From Misgurnus anguillicaudatus (taxonomy: Eukaryota; Chordata; Actinopteri; Cypriniformes; Cobitidae): DNA of 64,000 bases. Every line of letters starts with the position of its first letter. Position 1 is the first letter of the stretch. The DNA lies in the NCBI RefSeq assembly GCF_027580225.2, contig NC_073352.2:36271501-36335500 (forward strand), read 5' to 3'. The position numbers and the translations under genes were made by a program. Below, piece after piece: positions 22,583 through 34,002 of the stretch. Below the pieces are notes generated by a model. The model worked only from the letters and a program-made list of their open reading frames with translations. It did no database searches and had not been told where the DNA came from.

Positions 22583-22600
22583 TCCCGGGTTTCGGCACCA
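22583..22600 (-). other. tRNA primer-binding site of the LTR element
   Basis: Minus strand TGGTGCCGAAACCCGGGA starts two bases after the 5' LTR. It is complementary to a tRNA 3' end of the form TCCCGGGTTTCGGCACCA. I do not assign the tRNA species. Confidence 0.85.
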
Positions 22601-22602
22601 AA

Positions 22603-23127
22603 TGTTGTGGTTTTCCTTTTCCTCAAATAAAACAATCTTCAGTCTTAGGTTCTGATTTCAAGAGTTAGACTTTTATTTTCCGGACAAAATAATAAGCCGA
22701 GCCTGCCTGATGAATCTCCCCAGAACCCGAGTGAAGTTCTGGGGACATTCTCCAAATCAGTCTGAAGTTCTCAGCCAGGCTTGGTAAATATATATGGTCT
22801 TTGTCCCTCCCCTCCATATGCTTTAACAATATGTTTCTGTTCAGGCAAGACCCACATGACATTCCTCAGACCAGTGTCTTGTTCCCATGACCTATTTGCC
22901 CTTTGGCTGAAACCCTTTGTGCCTGTTCAGATGGCTCTTTAAACTACCATGAAACCTGATCACACACAGCTGTTCTTAAATCCACACAGAGATAAACTCC
23001 TGACTCACATACAGCCTAACACATGACATAATGCATAACTTCATGGAAAACAAATTGCATGTGATTATAATGGTAAACTCATATTCATCATATTCATGTA
23101 GATTGGGATTAAAATAAAACTTCTTCA
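22603..23127 (-). repeat. 5' LTR (right copy)
   Basis: Same 525-bp length as the left copy. TATA-like stretch at 22788-22795 and AATAAA complement at 22672-22677. The four differences I see from the left copy are single substitutions, two of which are G-to-A (at gactcacatac and attgcatgtga) consistent with CpG decay. Confidence 0.9.
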
Positions 23128-23950
23128 TTGGTCAACCTCAATCGACTTAGGCTCTGGAGCTTTCGCCTCTCCGACTTTTGGTCAACCCCAATCGACGTAG
23201 ACTCTGAAGCTTTCACTTCTCCAGCAGTTGGTCAACCCCAATCGACTTAGGTTTTGGAGCGTTCGAGTTTCCAGCAGTTGGTCAACCTCAATCGACTTAG
23301 GTTTTGGAGCGTTCGCGTTTCCAGCAGTTGGTCAACCTCAATCGACTTAGGTTTTGGAGCGTTCGCGTTTCCAGCAGTTGGTCAACCTCAATCGACTTAG
23401 GTTTTGGAGCGTTCGAGTTTCATTTCTCCTGCAGTTGGTCAACCCCATCGACTTAGGTTCTGGGGCGTTCGCTTCTCCTGCCATCGACTTAGGTTCTGGA
23501 GCTTTCGCCTCTCCGACAGTTGGTCAACCCCGATCGATTTAGCTATATACCCGATGGCACCTGTTCGCCCTACCGTCCCCCTCGGTTGGCCCGGGGGACC
23601 GGAGATACTTCCGGTCGAAAATCCGAATTACGTTACCGCGCCGGCGCCTCGGGCCCGGGGCCTTCGACCTTCGGGTCGGTCGGTCTACCGGAGGGGCCCT
23701 TTCGAACGAGCCCACCCGCGAGTATCTGGCCCCTTCCGCGGCGGAGATACGGGGGGCCGTCTCCGGATTTTCCCACTGCCGCTGCGTTCGTCCGCCAGAG
23801 GCACGGCCGGTCTTGTTCGAAAGGTCTCTCTCGGGGCTTTCCGGGGGCGCTGGCCTCGGGTCCGTGCGACCCCGGGGGCCGGAGATACGGACTTCCACCG
23901 CTGCACCTTTAAACGGCCGTAGCTCGGGCGCCTTAAGACCGAGACCTTAG
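23128..23950 (+). repeat. Array unit 0 (left-truncated by LTR element)
   Basis: Short repeats 23128-23543, TATATA at 23544 (variant atacccgatggc), then one 455-bp repeat with an internal deletion: the text jumps at about 23785 from cccactgccgctgc straight to gttcgtccgcc, joining two monomers at a shared ccgctgc and losing the poly(A)-bearing part. Confidence 0.8.
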
Positions 23951-24677
23951 CCCTTTGGGTCCCTCATCCTCCAGGAGGGGCCCTTTCCAACGACCCCACC
24001 CCCGTCTCCGTACCCCCTCCCCCGGCCGAGATACAACCCCGGGAACATCGCCCCCTCAACCTGACCACCGTGCACCCGAGGCCGGCTTTGGAACCCGCGA
24101 CGGACACCCTGGAGCTCGGACCCGGCGCACCGTTCGGTCCCTGCCATCCCACTCTTAAGCACTGCCCCACCGGACTAAGCCCCATCCTCCCGGCCCTTCT
24201 GGAGAACCAAACAGTTGGTCAACCCCAAAATTTCTCCAACCGTTGGTCAACCCGAAAGATTTTCCAGCAGTTGGTCAACCTCAATCGACTTAGGTTTTGG
24301 AGCGTTGGCGTTTCCAGCAGTTGGTCAACCTCAATCGACTTAGGTTTTGGAGCGTTCGCGTTTCCAGCAGTTGGTCAACCTCAATCGACTTAGGTTTTGG
24401 AGCGTTCGAGTTTCCAGCAGTTGGTCAACCTCAATCGACTTAGGTTTTGGAGTGTTCGCGTTTCCAGCAGTTGGTCAACCTCAATCGACTTAGGCTCTGG
24501 AGCTTTCGCCTCTCCAGCAGTTGGTCAACCCCAACGACTTAGGCTCTTGAGCTTTCACTTCTCCAGCAGTTGGTCAACCCCATTGACTTAGGTTCTGGGG
24601 CGTTCGCTTCTCCTGCCATCGACTTAGGTTCTGGAGCTTTCGCCTCTCCGACAGTTGTTAACCCCGATCGACTTAGC

Positions 24678-24683
24678 TATATA
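24678..24683 (+). promoter_or_regulatory. TATATA motif, once per array unit (representative)
   Basis: Context ccgatcgacttagcTATATAcctgatggcacc, conserved at 23544, 24678, 26668, 28589, 29940, 32927, 34582, 37940, 40868, 43822, 45865, 48369, 53432, 56369, 58996, 62616 and 63500. It always sits between the short-repeat run and the GC-rich block. Its single-copy placement recalls a spacer promoter, but I know of no diagnostic match; promoter activity is speculative. Confidence 0.3.
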
Positions 24684-25750
24684 CCTGATGGCACCTGTTC
24701 GCCCTACAGTCCCCCGCGAAGGGGGAACCCGCCGGGTCCACGCCCGGGAGGGTGCGCCTCGGTCGGCCCAGGGGACCGGAGATACTTCCGGTCGAAAATC
24801 CGAATTTCGTTACCGCGCCGCTCCGGCGCCTCGTGCCCGGGTCCTTCGACCTTCGGGTCGGTCGGTCCGCCGGAAGGGCCCTTTCGAACGAGCACACCTG
24901 CGAGTATCTGGCCCTTTCCGCAGCGGAGATACAGGGGGCCGTCTCCGGATTTTCCCACGGCCGCTGCTCGGGCGCCTTAAGTCCGAAGACGTCGCCCTCG
25001 GGGTCGGTCGCTCTACCCGAGGGGACCTTTCAAACGAGCCCACCCTCGACCCTCCGACCTTTTCCGCGGCCGAGATACGGCGGATCGGGAAAAAAAAAAC
25101 GCTGGTCCGAAGTTCGCGCGCCCGTAGCGTCCGCTGCGTTCGTCCGCCGGAGGCGCAGCCGGTCTCGTTCGAAAGGTCTTTCCCGGGGCTTTTCGGCGAC
25201 GCCGGCCCCGAGTCCGTGCGACCCCGGGGACCGGAGATACTTCCGGTCGAATTTCGGAAAAATTCGAACGGCCGTATCTCGGGCGCCTCGGGCCGGGGCC
25301 TTCGGACTTCGGGTCGGTCGGTCCGCCGGAGGGGCCCTTTCGAACGAGCCCACCCGCGAGTATCTGGCCCCTTCCGCGGCGGAGATACGGGGGGCCGTCT
25401 CTGATTTTCCCACTGCCGCTGCTCGGGCGCCTTAAGTCCGAGGACGTCGCCCTCGGGGTCGGTCGCTCTACCCGAGGGGACCTTTCGAACGAGCCCGCCC
25501 TCGACCCTCCGACCCTTTCCGCGGCCGAGATACGGCGGTTCGAAAAAAAAAACGCTCGTCCGGAGTTCGCGCGCCCGTAGCGTCCGCTGCGTTCGTCCGC
25601 CGGAGGCGCGGCTGGTCTCGTTCGAAAGGTCTCTCTCGGGGCTTTCCGGGGACGCCGGCCTCGGGTCCTTGCGACCCCGGGGGCCGGAGATACGGACTTC
25701 CACCGCTGCACCTTTAAACGGCCGTAGCTCGGGCGCCTTAAGACCGAGAC
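24684..25750 (+). repeat. 455-bp repeat, described on its clearest copies
   Basis: One repeat is three monomers of about 145-160 bp. Monomer a ends tttccgcggcggagatac, b ends ttttccgcggccgagatac, c ends gaccccgtggaccggagatac. All share a gctcgggcgcct-like start and a (g)gaggggccctttcgaacgagccc-like middle. c starts with the A tract (7-14 A). The c/a junction forms the inverted repeat GACCGG-agatactt-CCGGTC. Spacing measured at 30491, 30946, 31401 and 31855 is 454-455 bp. Confidence 0.85.
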
Positions 25751-25754
25751 CTAG

Positions 25755-27291
25755 CCCTTTGGGTCCCTCATCCTCCAGGAGGGGCCCTTTCCAACGACCC
25801 CACCCCCGTCTCCGTACCCCCTCCCCCGGCCGAGATACGACCCCGGGAACATCGCCCCGTCTACCCGACCACCGTGCACCCGAGGCCGGCCTCGGACCCC
25901 GCGACGGACACCCTGGAGCTCGTACCCGGCGCACCGTTCGGTACCTGCCATCCCACTCTTAAGCACTCCCCCACCGGACTAAGCCCCATCCTCCCGGCCC
26001 TTCTGGAGAACCAAACAGTTGGTCAACCCCAAAATTTCTCCAACCGTTGGTCAACCCGAAAGATTTTCCAGCAGTTGGTCAACCCCAATCGACTTAGGTT
26101 TTGGAGCGTTCGAGTTTCCAGCAGTTGGTCAACCTCAATCGACTTAGGTATTGGAGCGTTCGAGTTTCCAGCAGTTGGTCAACCTCAATCGACTTAGGTA
26201 TTGGAGCGTTCGAGTTTCCAGCAGTTGGTCAACCTCAATCGACTTAGGTTTTGGAGCGTTCGCGTTTCCAGCAGTTGGTCAACCTCAATCGACTTAGGTT
26301 TTGGAGCGTTCGCGTTTCCAACAGTTGGTCAACCTCAATCGACTTAGGCTCTGGAGCTTTCGCCTCTCCAGCAGTTGGTCAACCCCAACGACTTAGGCTC
26401 CTGAGCTTTCACTTCTCCAGCAGTTGGTCAACCCCATCGACTTAGGTTCTGGGGCGTTCGCTTCTCCTGCCATAGACTTAGGTTCTAGAGCTTTCGCCTC
26501 TCCGACAGTTGGTCAACCCCAATCGACTTAGGCTCTGGAGCTTTCACTTCTCCTGCAGTTGGTCAACCCCATCGACTTAGGTTCTGGGGCGTTCGCTTCT
26601 CCTGCCATCGACTTAGGTTCTGGAGCTTTCGCCTCTCCGACAGTTGGTCAACCCCGATCGACTTAGCTATATACCTAATGGCACCTGTTCGCCCTACCTT
26701 CCCCTGCGAAGGGGGAACCCGCCGGGTCCACGGCCGGGAGGGTGCGCCTCGGTCGGCCCGGGGGACCGGAGATACTTCCGGTCGAAAATCCGAATTTCGT
26801 TACAGCGCCGCTCCGGCGCCTCGGGCCCGGGTCCTTCGACCTTCGGGTCGGTCGGTTCGCCGGAGGGGACCTTTCGAACGAGCCCACCCGCGTGTATCTG
26901 GCCCTTTCCGCAGCGGAGATACGGGGGGCCGTCTCCGTATTTTCCCACGGCCAGTGCTCGGGCGCCTTAAGGCCCAGAACGTCGCCCTCGGGGTCGGTCG
27001 CTCTACCCGAGGGGACCTTTCGAACGAGCCCGCCCTCGACCCTCCGACCCTTTCCGCGGCCGAGATACGGCGGTTCGAAAAAAAAAAACGCTCGTCTGGA
27101 GTTCGCGCGCCCGTAGCGTCCGCTGCTTTCGGCCGCCGGAGGCGCGGCTGGTCTCGTTCGAAAAGTCTCTCTCGGGGCTTTCCGGGGACGCCGGCCTCGG
27201 GTCCGTGCGACCCCGGGGGCCGGAGATACGGACTTCCACCGCTGCACCTTTAAACGGCCATAGCTCGGGCGCCTCAAGACCGAGACCTTAG
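25755..27291 (+). repeat. Array unit 2
   Basis: Short repeats 26018-26667, TATATA 26668, one 455-bp repeat (A tract about 27079). The linker start lacks one T (gacctagcc). Confidence 0.85.
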
Positions 27292-29211
27292 CCCTTTGGG
27301 TCCCTCATCCTCCAGGAGGGGCCCTTTCCAACGACCCCACCCCCGTCTCCGTACCCCCTCCCCCGGCCGAGATACGACCCCGGGAACATCGCCCCGTCTA
27401 CCCGACCACCGTGCACCCGAGGCCGGCCTCGGACCCCGCGACGGACACCCTGGAGCTCGTACCCGGCGCACCGTTCGGTCCCTGCCATCCCACTCTTAAG
27501 AACTCCCCCACCGGACTAAGCCCCATCCTCCCGGCCCTTCTGGAGAACCAAACAGTTGGTCAACCCCAAAATTTCTCCAACCGTTGGTCAACCCGAAAGA
27601 TTTTCCAGCAGTTGGTCAACCCCAATCGACTTAGGTTTTGGAGCGTTCGAGTTTCCAGCAGTTGGTCAACCTCAATCGACTTAGGTTTTGGAGCGTTCGC
27701 GTTTCCAGCAGTTGGTCAACCTCAATCAACTTAGGTTTTGGAGCGTTCGCGTTTCCAGCAGTTGGTCAACCTCAATCGACTTAGGTTTTGGAGCGTTCGC
27801 GTTTCCAGCAGTTGGTCAACCTCAATCGACTTAGGTTTTGGAGCATTCGCGTTTCCAGCAGTTGGTCAACCTCAATCGACTTAGGCTCTGGAGCTTTCGC
27901 CTCTCCAGCAGTTGGTCAACCCCAACGACTTAGGCTCCTAAGCTTTCACTTCTCCAGCAGTTGGTCAACCCCATCGACTTAGGTTCTGGGGCGTTCGCTT
28001 CTCCTGCCATAGACTTAGGTTCTAGAGCTTTCGCCTCTCCGACAGTTGGTCAACCCCAATCGACTTAGGCTCTGGAGCTTTCACTTCTCCAGCAGTTGGT
28101 CAACCTCAATCGACTTAGGTTTTGGAGCGTTCGAGTTTCCAGCAGTTGGTCAACCTCAATCGACTTAGGTTTTGGAGCGTTCGCGTTTCCAGCAGTTGGT
28201 CAACCTCAATCGACTTAGGTTTTGGAGCGTTCGCGTTTCCAGCAGTTGGTCAACCTCAATCGACTTAGGCTCTGGAGCTTTCGCCTCTCCAGCAGTTGGT
28301 CAACCCCAACGACTTATGCTCCTGAGCTTTCACTTCTCCAGCAGTTGGTCAACCCCATCGACTTAGGTTCTGGGGCGTTCACTTCTCCTGCCATAGACTT
28401 AGGTTCTAGAGCTTTCGCCTCTCCGACAGTTGGTCAACCCCAATCGACTTAGGCTCTGGAGCTTTCACTTCTCCTGCAGTTGGTCAACCCCATCGACTTA
28501 GGTTCTGGGGCGTTCGCTTCTCCTGCCATCGACTTAGGTTCTGGAGCTTTCGCCTCTCCGACAGTTGGTCAACCCCGATCGACTTAGCTATATACCTGAT
28601 GGCACCTGTTCGCCCTACCGTCCCCCGCGAAAGGGGAACCCGCCGGGTCCGCGGCCGGGAGGGTGCGCCTCGGTCGGCCCGGGGGACTGGAGATTCTTCC
28701 GGTCGAAAATCCGAATTTCGTTACAGCGCCGCTCCGGCGCCTCGGGCCCGGGTCCTTCGACCTTCGGGTCGGTCGGTCCGCCGGAGGGGCCCTTTCGAAC
28801 GAGCCCACCCGCGTGTATCTGGCCCTTTCCGCAGCGGAGATACTGGGGGCCGTCTCCGGATTTTCCCACGGCCGCTGCTCGGGCGCCTTAAGTCCCAGGA
28901 CGTCGTCCTCGGGGTCGGTCGCTCTACCCGAGGGGACCTTTCGAACGAGCCCGCCCTCGACCCTCCGACCCTTTCCGCGGCCGAGATACGGCGGTTCGAA
29001 AAAAAAAAACGCTCGTCCGGAGTTAGGCGCCCGTAGCGTCCGCTGCGTTCGTCCGCCGGAGGCGCGGCTGGTCTCGTTCGAAAGGTCTCTCTCGGGGCTT
29101 TCCGGGGACGCCGGCCTCGGGTCCGTGCGACCCCGGGGGCCGGAGATACGGACTTCCACCGCTGCACCTTTAAACGGCCGTAGCTCGGGCGCCTTAAGAC
29201 CGAGACCTTAG
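27292..29211 (+). repeat. Array unit 3, expanded short-repeat run
   Basis: Short repeats run 27555-28588, about 1.03 kb, because a block of several repeats ending in the ctggagctttcacttctcc variant is duplicated in place. TATATA 28589; one 455-bp repeat. Confidence 0.85.
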
Positions 29212-32013
29212 CCCTTTGGGTCCCTCATCCTCCAGGAGGGGCCCTTTCCAACGACCCCACCCCCGTCTCCGTACCCCCTCCCCCGGCCGAGATACGACCC
29301 CGGGAACATCGCCCCGTCTACCCGACCACCGTGCACCCGAGGCCGGCCTCGGACCCCGCGACGGACAGCCTGTAGCTCGTACCCGGCGCACCGTTCGGTC
29401 CCTGCCATCCCACTCTTAAGCACTCCCCCACCGGACTAAGCCCCATCCTCCCGGCCCTTCTGGAGAACCAAACAGTTGGTCAACCCCAAAATTTCTCCAA
29501 CCGTTGGTCAACCCGAAAGATTTTCCAGCAGTTGGTCAACCCCAATCGACTTAGGTTTTGGAGCGTTCGAGTTTCCAGCAGTTGGTCAACCTCAATCGAC
29601 TTAGGTTTTGGAGCGTTCGCGTTTCCAGCAGTTGGTCAACCTCAATCGACTTAGGTTTTGGAGCATTCGCGTTTCCAGCAGTTGGTCAACCTCAATCGAC
29701 TTAGGTTTTGGAGCGTTCGCGTTTCCAGCAGTTGGTCAACCTCAATCGACTTAGGCTCTGGAGCTTTCGCCTCTCCAGCAGTTGGTCAACCCCAACGACT
29801 TAGGCTCCTGAGCTTTCACTTCTCCAGCAGTTGGTCAACCCCATCGACTTAGGTTCTGGGGCGTTCGCTTCTCCTGCCATAGACTTAGGTTCTAGAGCTT
29901 TCGCCTCTCCGACAGTTGGTCAACCCCAATCGACTTAGCTATATACCTGATGGCACCTGTTCGCCCTACCGTCCCCCGCGAAGGGGGAACCCGCCGGGTC
30001 CGTGGCCGGGAGGGTGCGCCTCGGTCGGCCCGGGGGACCGGAGATACTTCCGGTCGAAAATCCGAATTTCGTTACAGCGCCGCTCCGGCGCCTCGGGCCC
30101 GGGTCCTTCGACCTTCGGGTCGGTCGGTCCGCCGGAGGGGCCCTTTCGAACGAGCCCACCCGCGTGTATCTGGCCCTTTCCGCAGCGGAGATACAGGGGG
30201 CCGTCTCCGGATTTTCCCACGGCCGCTGCTCGGGCGCCTTAAGTCCCAGGACGTCGCCCTCGGGGTCGGTCGCTCTACCCGAGGGGACCTTCCGAACGAG
30301 CCCACCCTCGACCCGCCGACCCTTTCCGTGGCCGAGATACGGCGGTTCGAAAAAATAAAAACGCTCGTCCGGAGTTTGCTCGCCCGTAGCGTCCGCTGCG
30401 TTCGTCCGCCGGAGGCGTGACCGGTCTCGTTCGAAAGGTCTTTCCCGGGGCTTTCCGGCGACGCCGGCCCCGAGTCCGTGCGACCCCGTGGACCGGAGAT
30501 ACTTCCGGTCGAATATCCGAATTTCGTTACCGCGCCGCTCCGGCGCCTCGGGCCCGGGGCCTTCGACCTTCGGGTCGATTGGTCCGCCGGAGAGGCCCTT
30601 TCGAACGAGCCCACCCGCGAGTATCTGGCCCTTTCCGCGGCGGAGATACGGGGGGCCGTCTCTGGATTTTCCCACGGCTGCTGCTCGAGCGCCTTAAGTC
30701 CGAAGACGTCGCCCTCGGGGTCGGTCGCTCTACCCGAGGGGACCTTTCGAACGAGCCCGCCTTCGACCCTCCGACCTTTTCCGCGGCCGAGATACGGCGG
30801 ATCGAAAAAAAAAAAACGCTGGTCCGGAGTTCGCGCGCCCGTAGCGTCCGCTGCGTTCGTCCGCCGGAGGCGCGGCCGGTCTCGTTCGAAAGGTCTTTCC
30901 CGGGGCTTTCCGGCGACGCCGGCCCCGAGTCCGTGCGACCCCGTGGACCGGAGATACTTCCGGTCGAATATCAAAATTTCATTACCGCGCCGCTCCGGCG
31001 CCTCGGGCCCGGGGCCTTCGACCTTCGGGTCGATTGGTCCGCCGGAGGGGCCCTTTCGAACGAGCCCACCCGCGAGTATCTGGCCCTTTCCGCGGCGGAG
31101 ATACGGGGGGCCGTCTCCGGATTTTCCCACGGCCGCTGCTCGGGCGCCTTAAGTCCCAGGACGTCGCCCTCGGGGTCGGTCGCTCTACCCGAGGGGACCT
31201 TTCGAACGAGCCTGCCCTCGACCCTCCGACCCTTTCCGCGGTCGAAATACGGCGGTTCGAAAAAAAAAAACCGCTCGTCCGGAGTTTGCTCGCCCGTAGC
31301 GTCCGCTGCGTTCGTCCGCCGGAGGCGTGACCGGTCTCGTTCGAAAGGTCTTTCCCGGGGCTTTCCGGCGACGCCGGCGCCGAGTCCGTGCGACCCCGTG
31401 GACCGGAGATACTTCCGGTCGAATATCCGAATTTCGTTACCGTGCCGCTCCGGCGCCTCGGGCCCGGGGCCTTCGACCTTCGGGTCGATTGGTCCGCCGG
31501 AAGGGCCCTTTCGAACGAGCCCACCCGCGAGTATCTGGCCCTTTCCGCGGCGGAGATACGGGGGGCCGTCTCTGGATTTTCCCACGGCCGCTGCTCGGGT
31601 GCCTTAAGTCCGAAGACGTCGCCCTCGGGGTCGGTCGCTCTACCCGAGGGGACCTTTCGAACGAGCCCGCCCTCGACCCTCCGACCTTTTCCGCGGCCGA
31701 GATACGGCGGATCGAAAAAAAAAAACGCTGGTCCGGAGTTCGCGCACCCGTAGCGTCCGCTGCGTTCGTCCGCCGGAGGCGCGGCCGGTCTCGTTCGAAA
31801 TGTCTTTCTTGGGGCTTTTCGGCGACGCCGGCCCCGAGTCCGTGCGACCCCGGGGACTGGAGATACTTCCGGTCGAATTTCGGAAAAATTCGAACGGCCG
31901 TATCTCGGGCGCCTCGGGCCCGGGGCCTTCGAACTTCGGGCCGGAGATACGGACTTCCACCGCTGCACCTTTTAAACGGCCGTAGCTCGGGCGCCTTAAG
32001 ACCGAGACCTTAG
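29212..32013 (+). repeat. Array unit 4, four 455-bp repeats
   Basis: Short repeats 29475-29939; TATATA 29940; A tracts at about 30350, 30806, 31260 and 31715. At about 31938 a deletion joins gaacttcgggcc to ggagatacggacttccacc, so the last repeat lacks most of its body. Confidence 0.85.
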
Positions 32014-34002
32014 CCCTTTGGGTCCCTCATCCTCCAGGAGGGGCCCTTTCCAACGACCCCACCCCCGTCTCCGTACCCCCTCCCCCGGCCGAGATACGAC
32101 CCCGGGAACATCGCCCCGTCTACCCGACCACCGTGCACCCGAGGCCGGCCTCGGACCCCGCGACGGACACCCTGGAGCTCGTACCCGGCGCACCGTTCGG
32201 TCCCTGCCATCCCACTCTTAAGCACTCCCCCACCGGACTAAGCCCCATCCTCCCGGCCCTTCTGGAGAACCAAACAGTTGGTCAAGCCCAAAATTTCTCC
32301 AACCGTTGGTCAACCCGAAAGATTTTCCAGCAGTTGGTCAACCCCAATCGACTTAGGTTTTGGAGCGTTCGAGTTTCCAGCAGTTGGTCAACCTCAATCG
32401 ACTTAGGTTTTGGAGCGTTCGCGTTTCCAGCAGTTGGTCAACCTCAATCAACTTAGGTTTTGGAGCGTTCGCGTTTCCAGCAGTTGGTCAACCTCAATCG
32501 ACTTAGGTTTTGGAGCGTTCGCGTTTCCAGCAGTTGGTCAACCTCAATCGACTTAGGTTTTGGAGCGTTCGCATTTCCAGCAGTTGGTCAACCTCAATCG
32601 ACTTAGGCTCTGGAGCTTTCGCCTCTCCAGCAGTTGGTCAACCCCAACGACTTAGGCTCCTGAGCTTTCACTTCTCCAGCAGTTGGTCAACCCCATCGAC
32701 TTAGGTTCTGGGGCGTTCGCTTCTCCTGCCATAGACTTAGGTTCTAGAGCTTTCGCCTCTCCGACAGTTGGTCAACCCCAATCGACTTAGGCTCTGGAGC
32801 TTTCACTTCTCCTGCAGTTGGTCAACCCCATCGACTTAGGTTCTGGGGCGTTCGCTTCTCCTGCCATCGACTTAGGTTCTGGAGCTTTCGCCTCTCAGAC
32901 AGTTGGTCAACCCCGATCGACTTAGCTATATACCTGATGGCACCTATTCGCCCTACCGTCCCCCGCGAAGGGGGAACCCGCCGGGTCCGTGGCCGGGAGG
33001 GTGCGCCTCGGTCGGCCCGGGGGACCGGAGATACTTCCGGTCGAAAATCCGAATTTCGTTACAGCGCCGCTCCGGCGCCTCGGGCCCGGGTCCTTCGACC
33101 TTCGGGTCGGTCGGTCCGCCGGAGGGGCCCTTTCGAACGAGCCCACCCGCGTGTATCTGGCCCTTTCCGCAGCGGAGATACGGGGGGCCGTCTCCGGATT
33201 TTCCCACGGCCGCTGCTCGGGCGCCTTAAGTCCCAGGACGTCGCCCTCGGGGTCGGTCGCTCTACCCGAGGGGACCTTCCGAACGAGCCCACCCTCGACC
33301 CGCCGACCCTTTCCGCGGCCGAGATACGGCGGTTCGAAAAAATAAAAACGCTCGTCCGGAGTTTGCTCGCCCGTAGCGTCCGCTGCGTTCGTCCGCCGGA
33401 GGCGTGACCGGTCTCGTTCGAAAGGTCTTTCCCGGGGCTTTCCGGCGACGCCGGCCCCGAGTCCGTGCGACCCCGTGGACCGGAGATACTTCTGGTCGAA
33501 TATCCGAATTTCGTTACCGCGCCGCTCCGGCGCCTCGGGCCCGGGGCCTTCGAACTTCGGGTCGGTCGGTCCGCCGGAGGGGCCCTTTTGAACGAGCCCA
33601 CCCGCGAGTATCTGGCCCCTTCCGCGGCGGAGATACGGGGGGCCGTCTCCGGATTTTCCCACTGCCGCTGCTCGGGCGCCTTAAGTCCGAGGACGTCGCC
33701 CTCGGGGTCGTCGCTCTACCCGAGGGGACCTTTCGAACGAGCCCGCCCTCGACCCTCCGACCCTTTCCGCGGCCGAGATACGGCGGTTCGAAAAAAAAAA
33801 CGCTCGTCCGGAGTTAGGCGCCCGTAGCGTCCGCTGCGTTCGTCCGCCGGAGGCGCGGCTGGTCTCGTTCGAAAGGTCTCTCTCGGGGCTTTCCGGGGAC
33901 GCCGGCCTCGGGTCCGTGCGACCCCGGGGGCCGGAGATACGGACTTCCACCGCTGCACCTTTAAACGGCCGTAGCTCGGGCGCCTTAAGACCGAGACCTT
34001 AG
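32014..34002 (+). repeat. Array unit 5
   Basis: Short repeats 32278-32926; TATATA 32927; two 455-bp repeats (A tracts about 33338 and 33791). Confidence 0.85.

Larger units (their letters stand above)
15199..23127 (-). mobile_element. LTR retrotransposon, minus strand, non-autonomous, young
   Basis: Two 525-bp LTRs (15199-15723 and 22603-23127) start TGTTGTGG and end CTTCTTCA on plus, i.e. TG...CA. The target duplication is TTGG (15195-15198 and 23128-23131), inside a gttggtcaacc repeat. On the minus strand the right LTR is the 5' LTR, followed after two bases by TGGTGCCGAAACCCGGGA (22600 to 22583), a primer-binding site complementary to a tRNA 3' end. I count four differences between the LTRs, so the insertion is recent. 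The 6.9-kb interior has no open frame above 94 codons and no protease, RT, RNase H or integrase motif that I can see, so mobility would need proteins in trans. Confidence 0.92.
23951..25754 (+). repeat. Array unit 1
   Basis: Short repeats 24214-24677; TATATA 24678; two 455-bp repeats with A tracts at about 25088 and 25544. The segment before TATATA has lost one G (acagttgttaacc for acagttggtcaacc). Confidence 0.85.

Noticed and set aside
24214..24677. CRISPR-like array of 50-bp units
   Set aside because: There are no unique spacers; whole units are repeated end to end and the context is eukaryotic.
24678..24720. Calling the TATATA segment a definite Pol I or Pol II promoter
   Set aside because: Single-copy placement is suggestive, but no initiator or known upstream element can be recognised by eye; kept as low-confidence regulatory.
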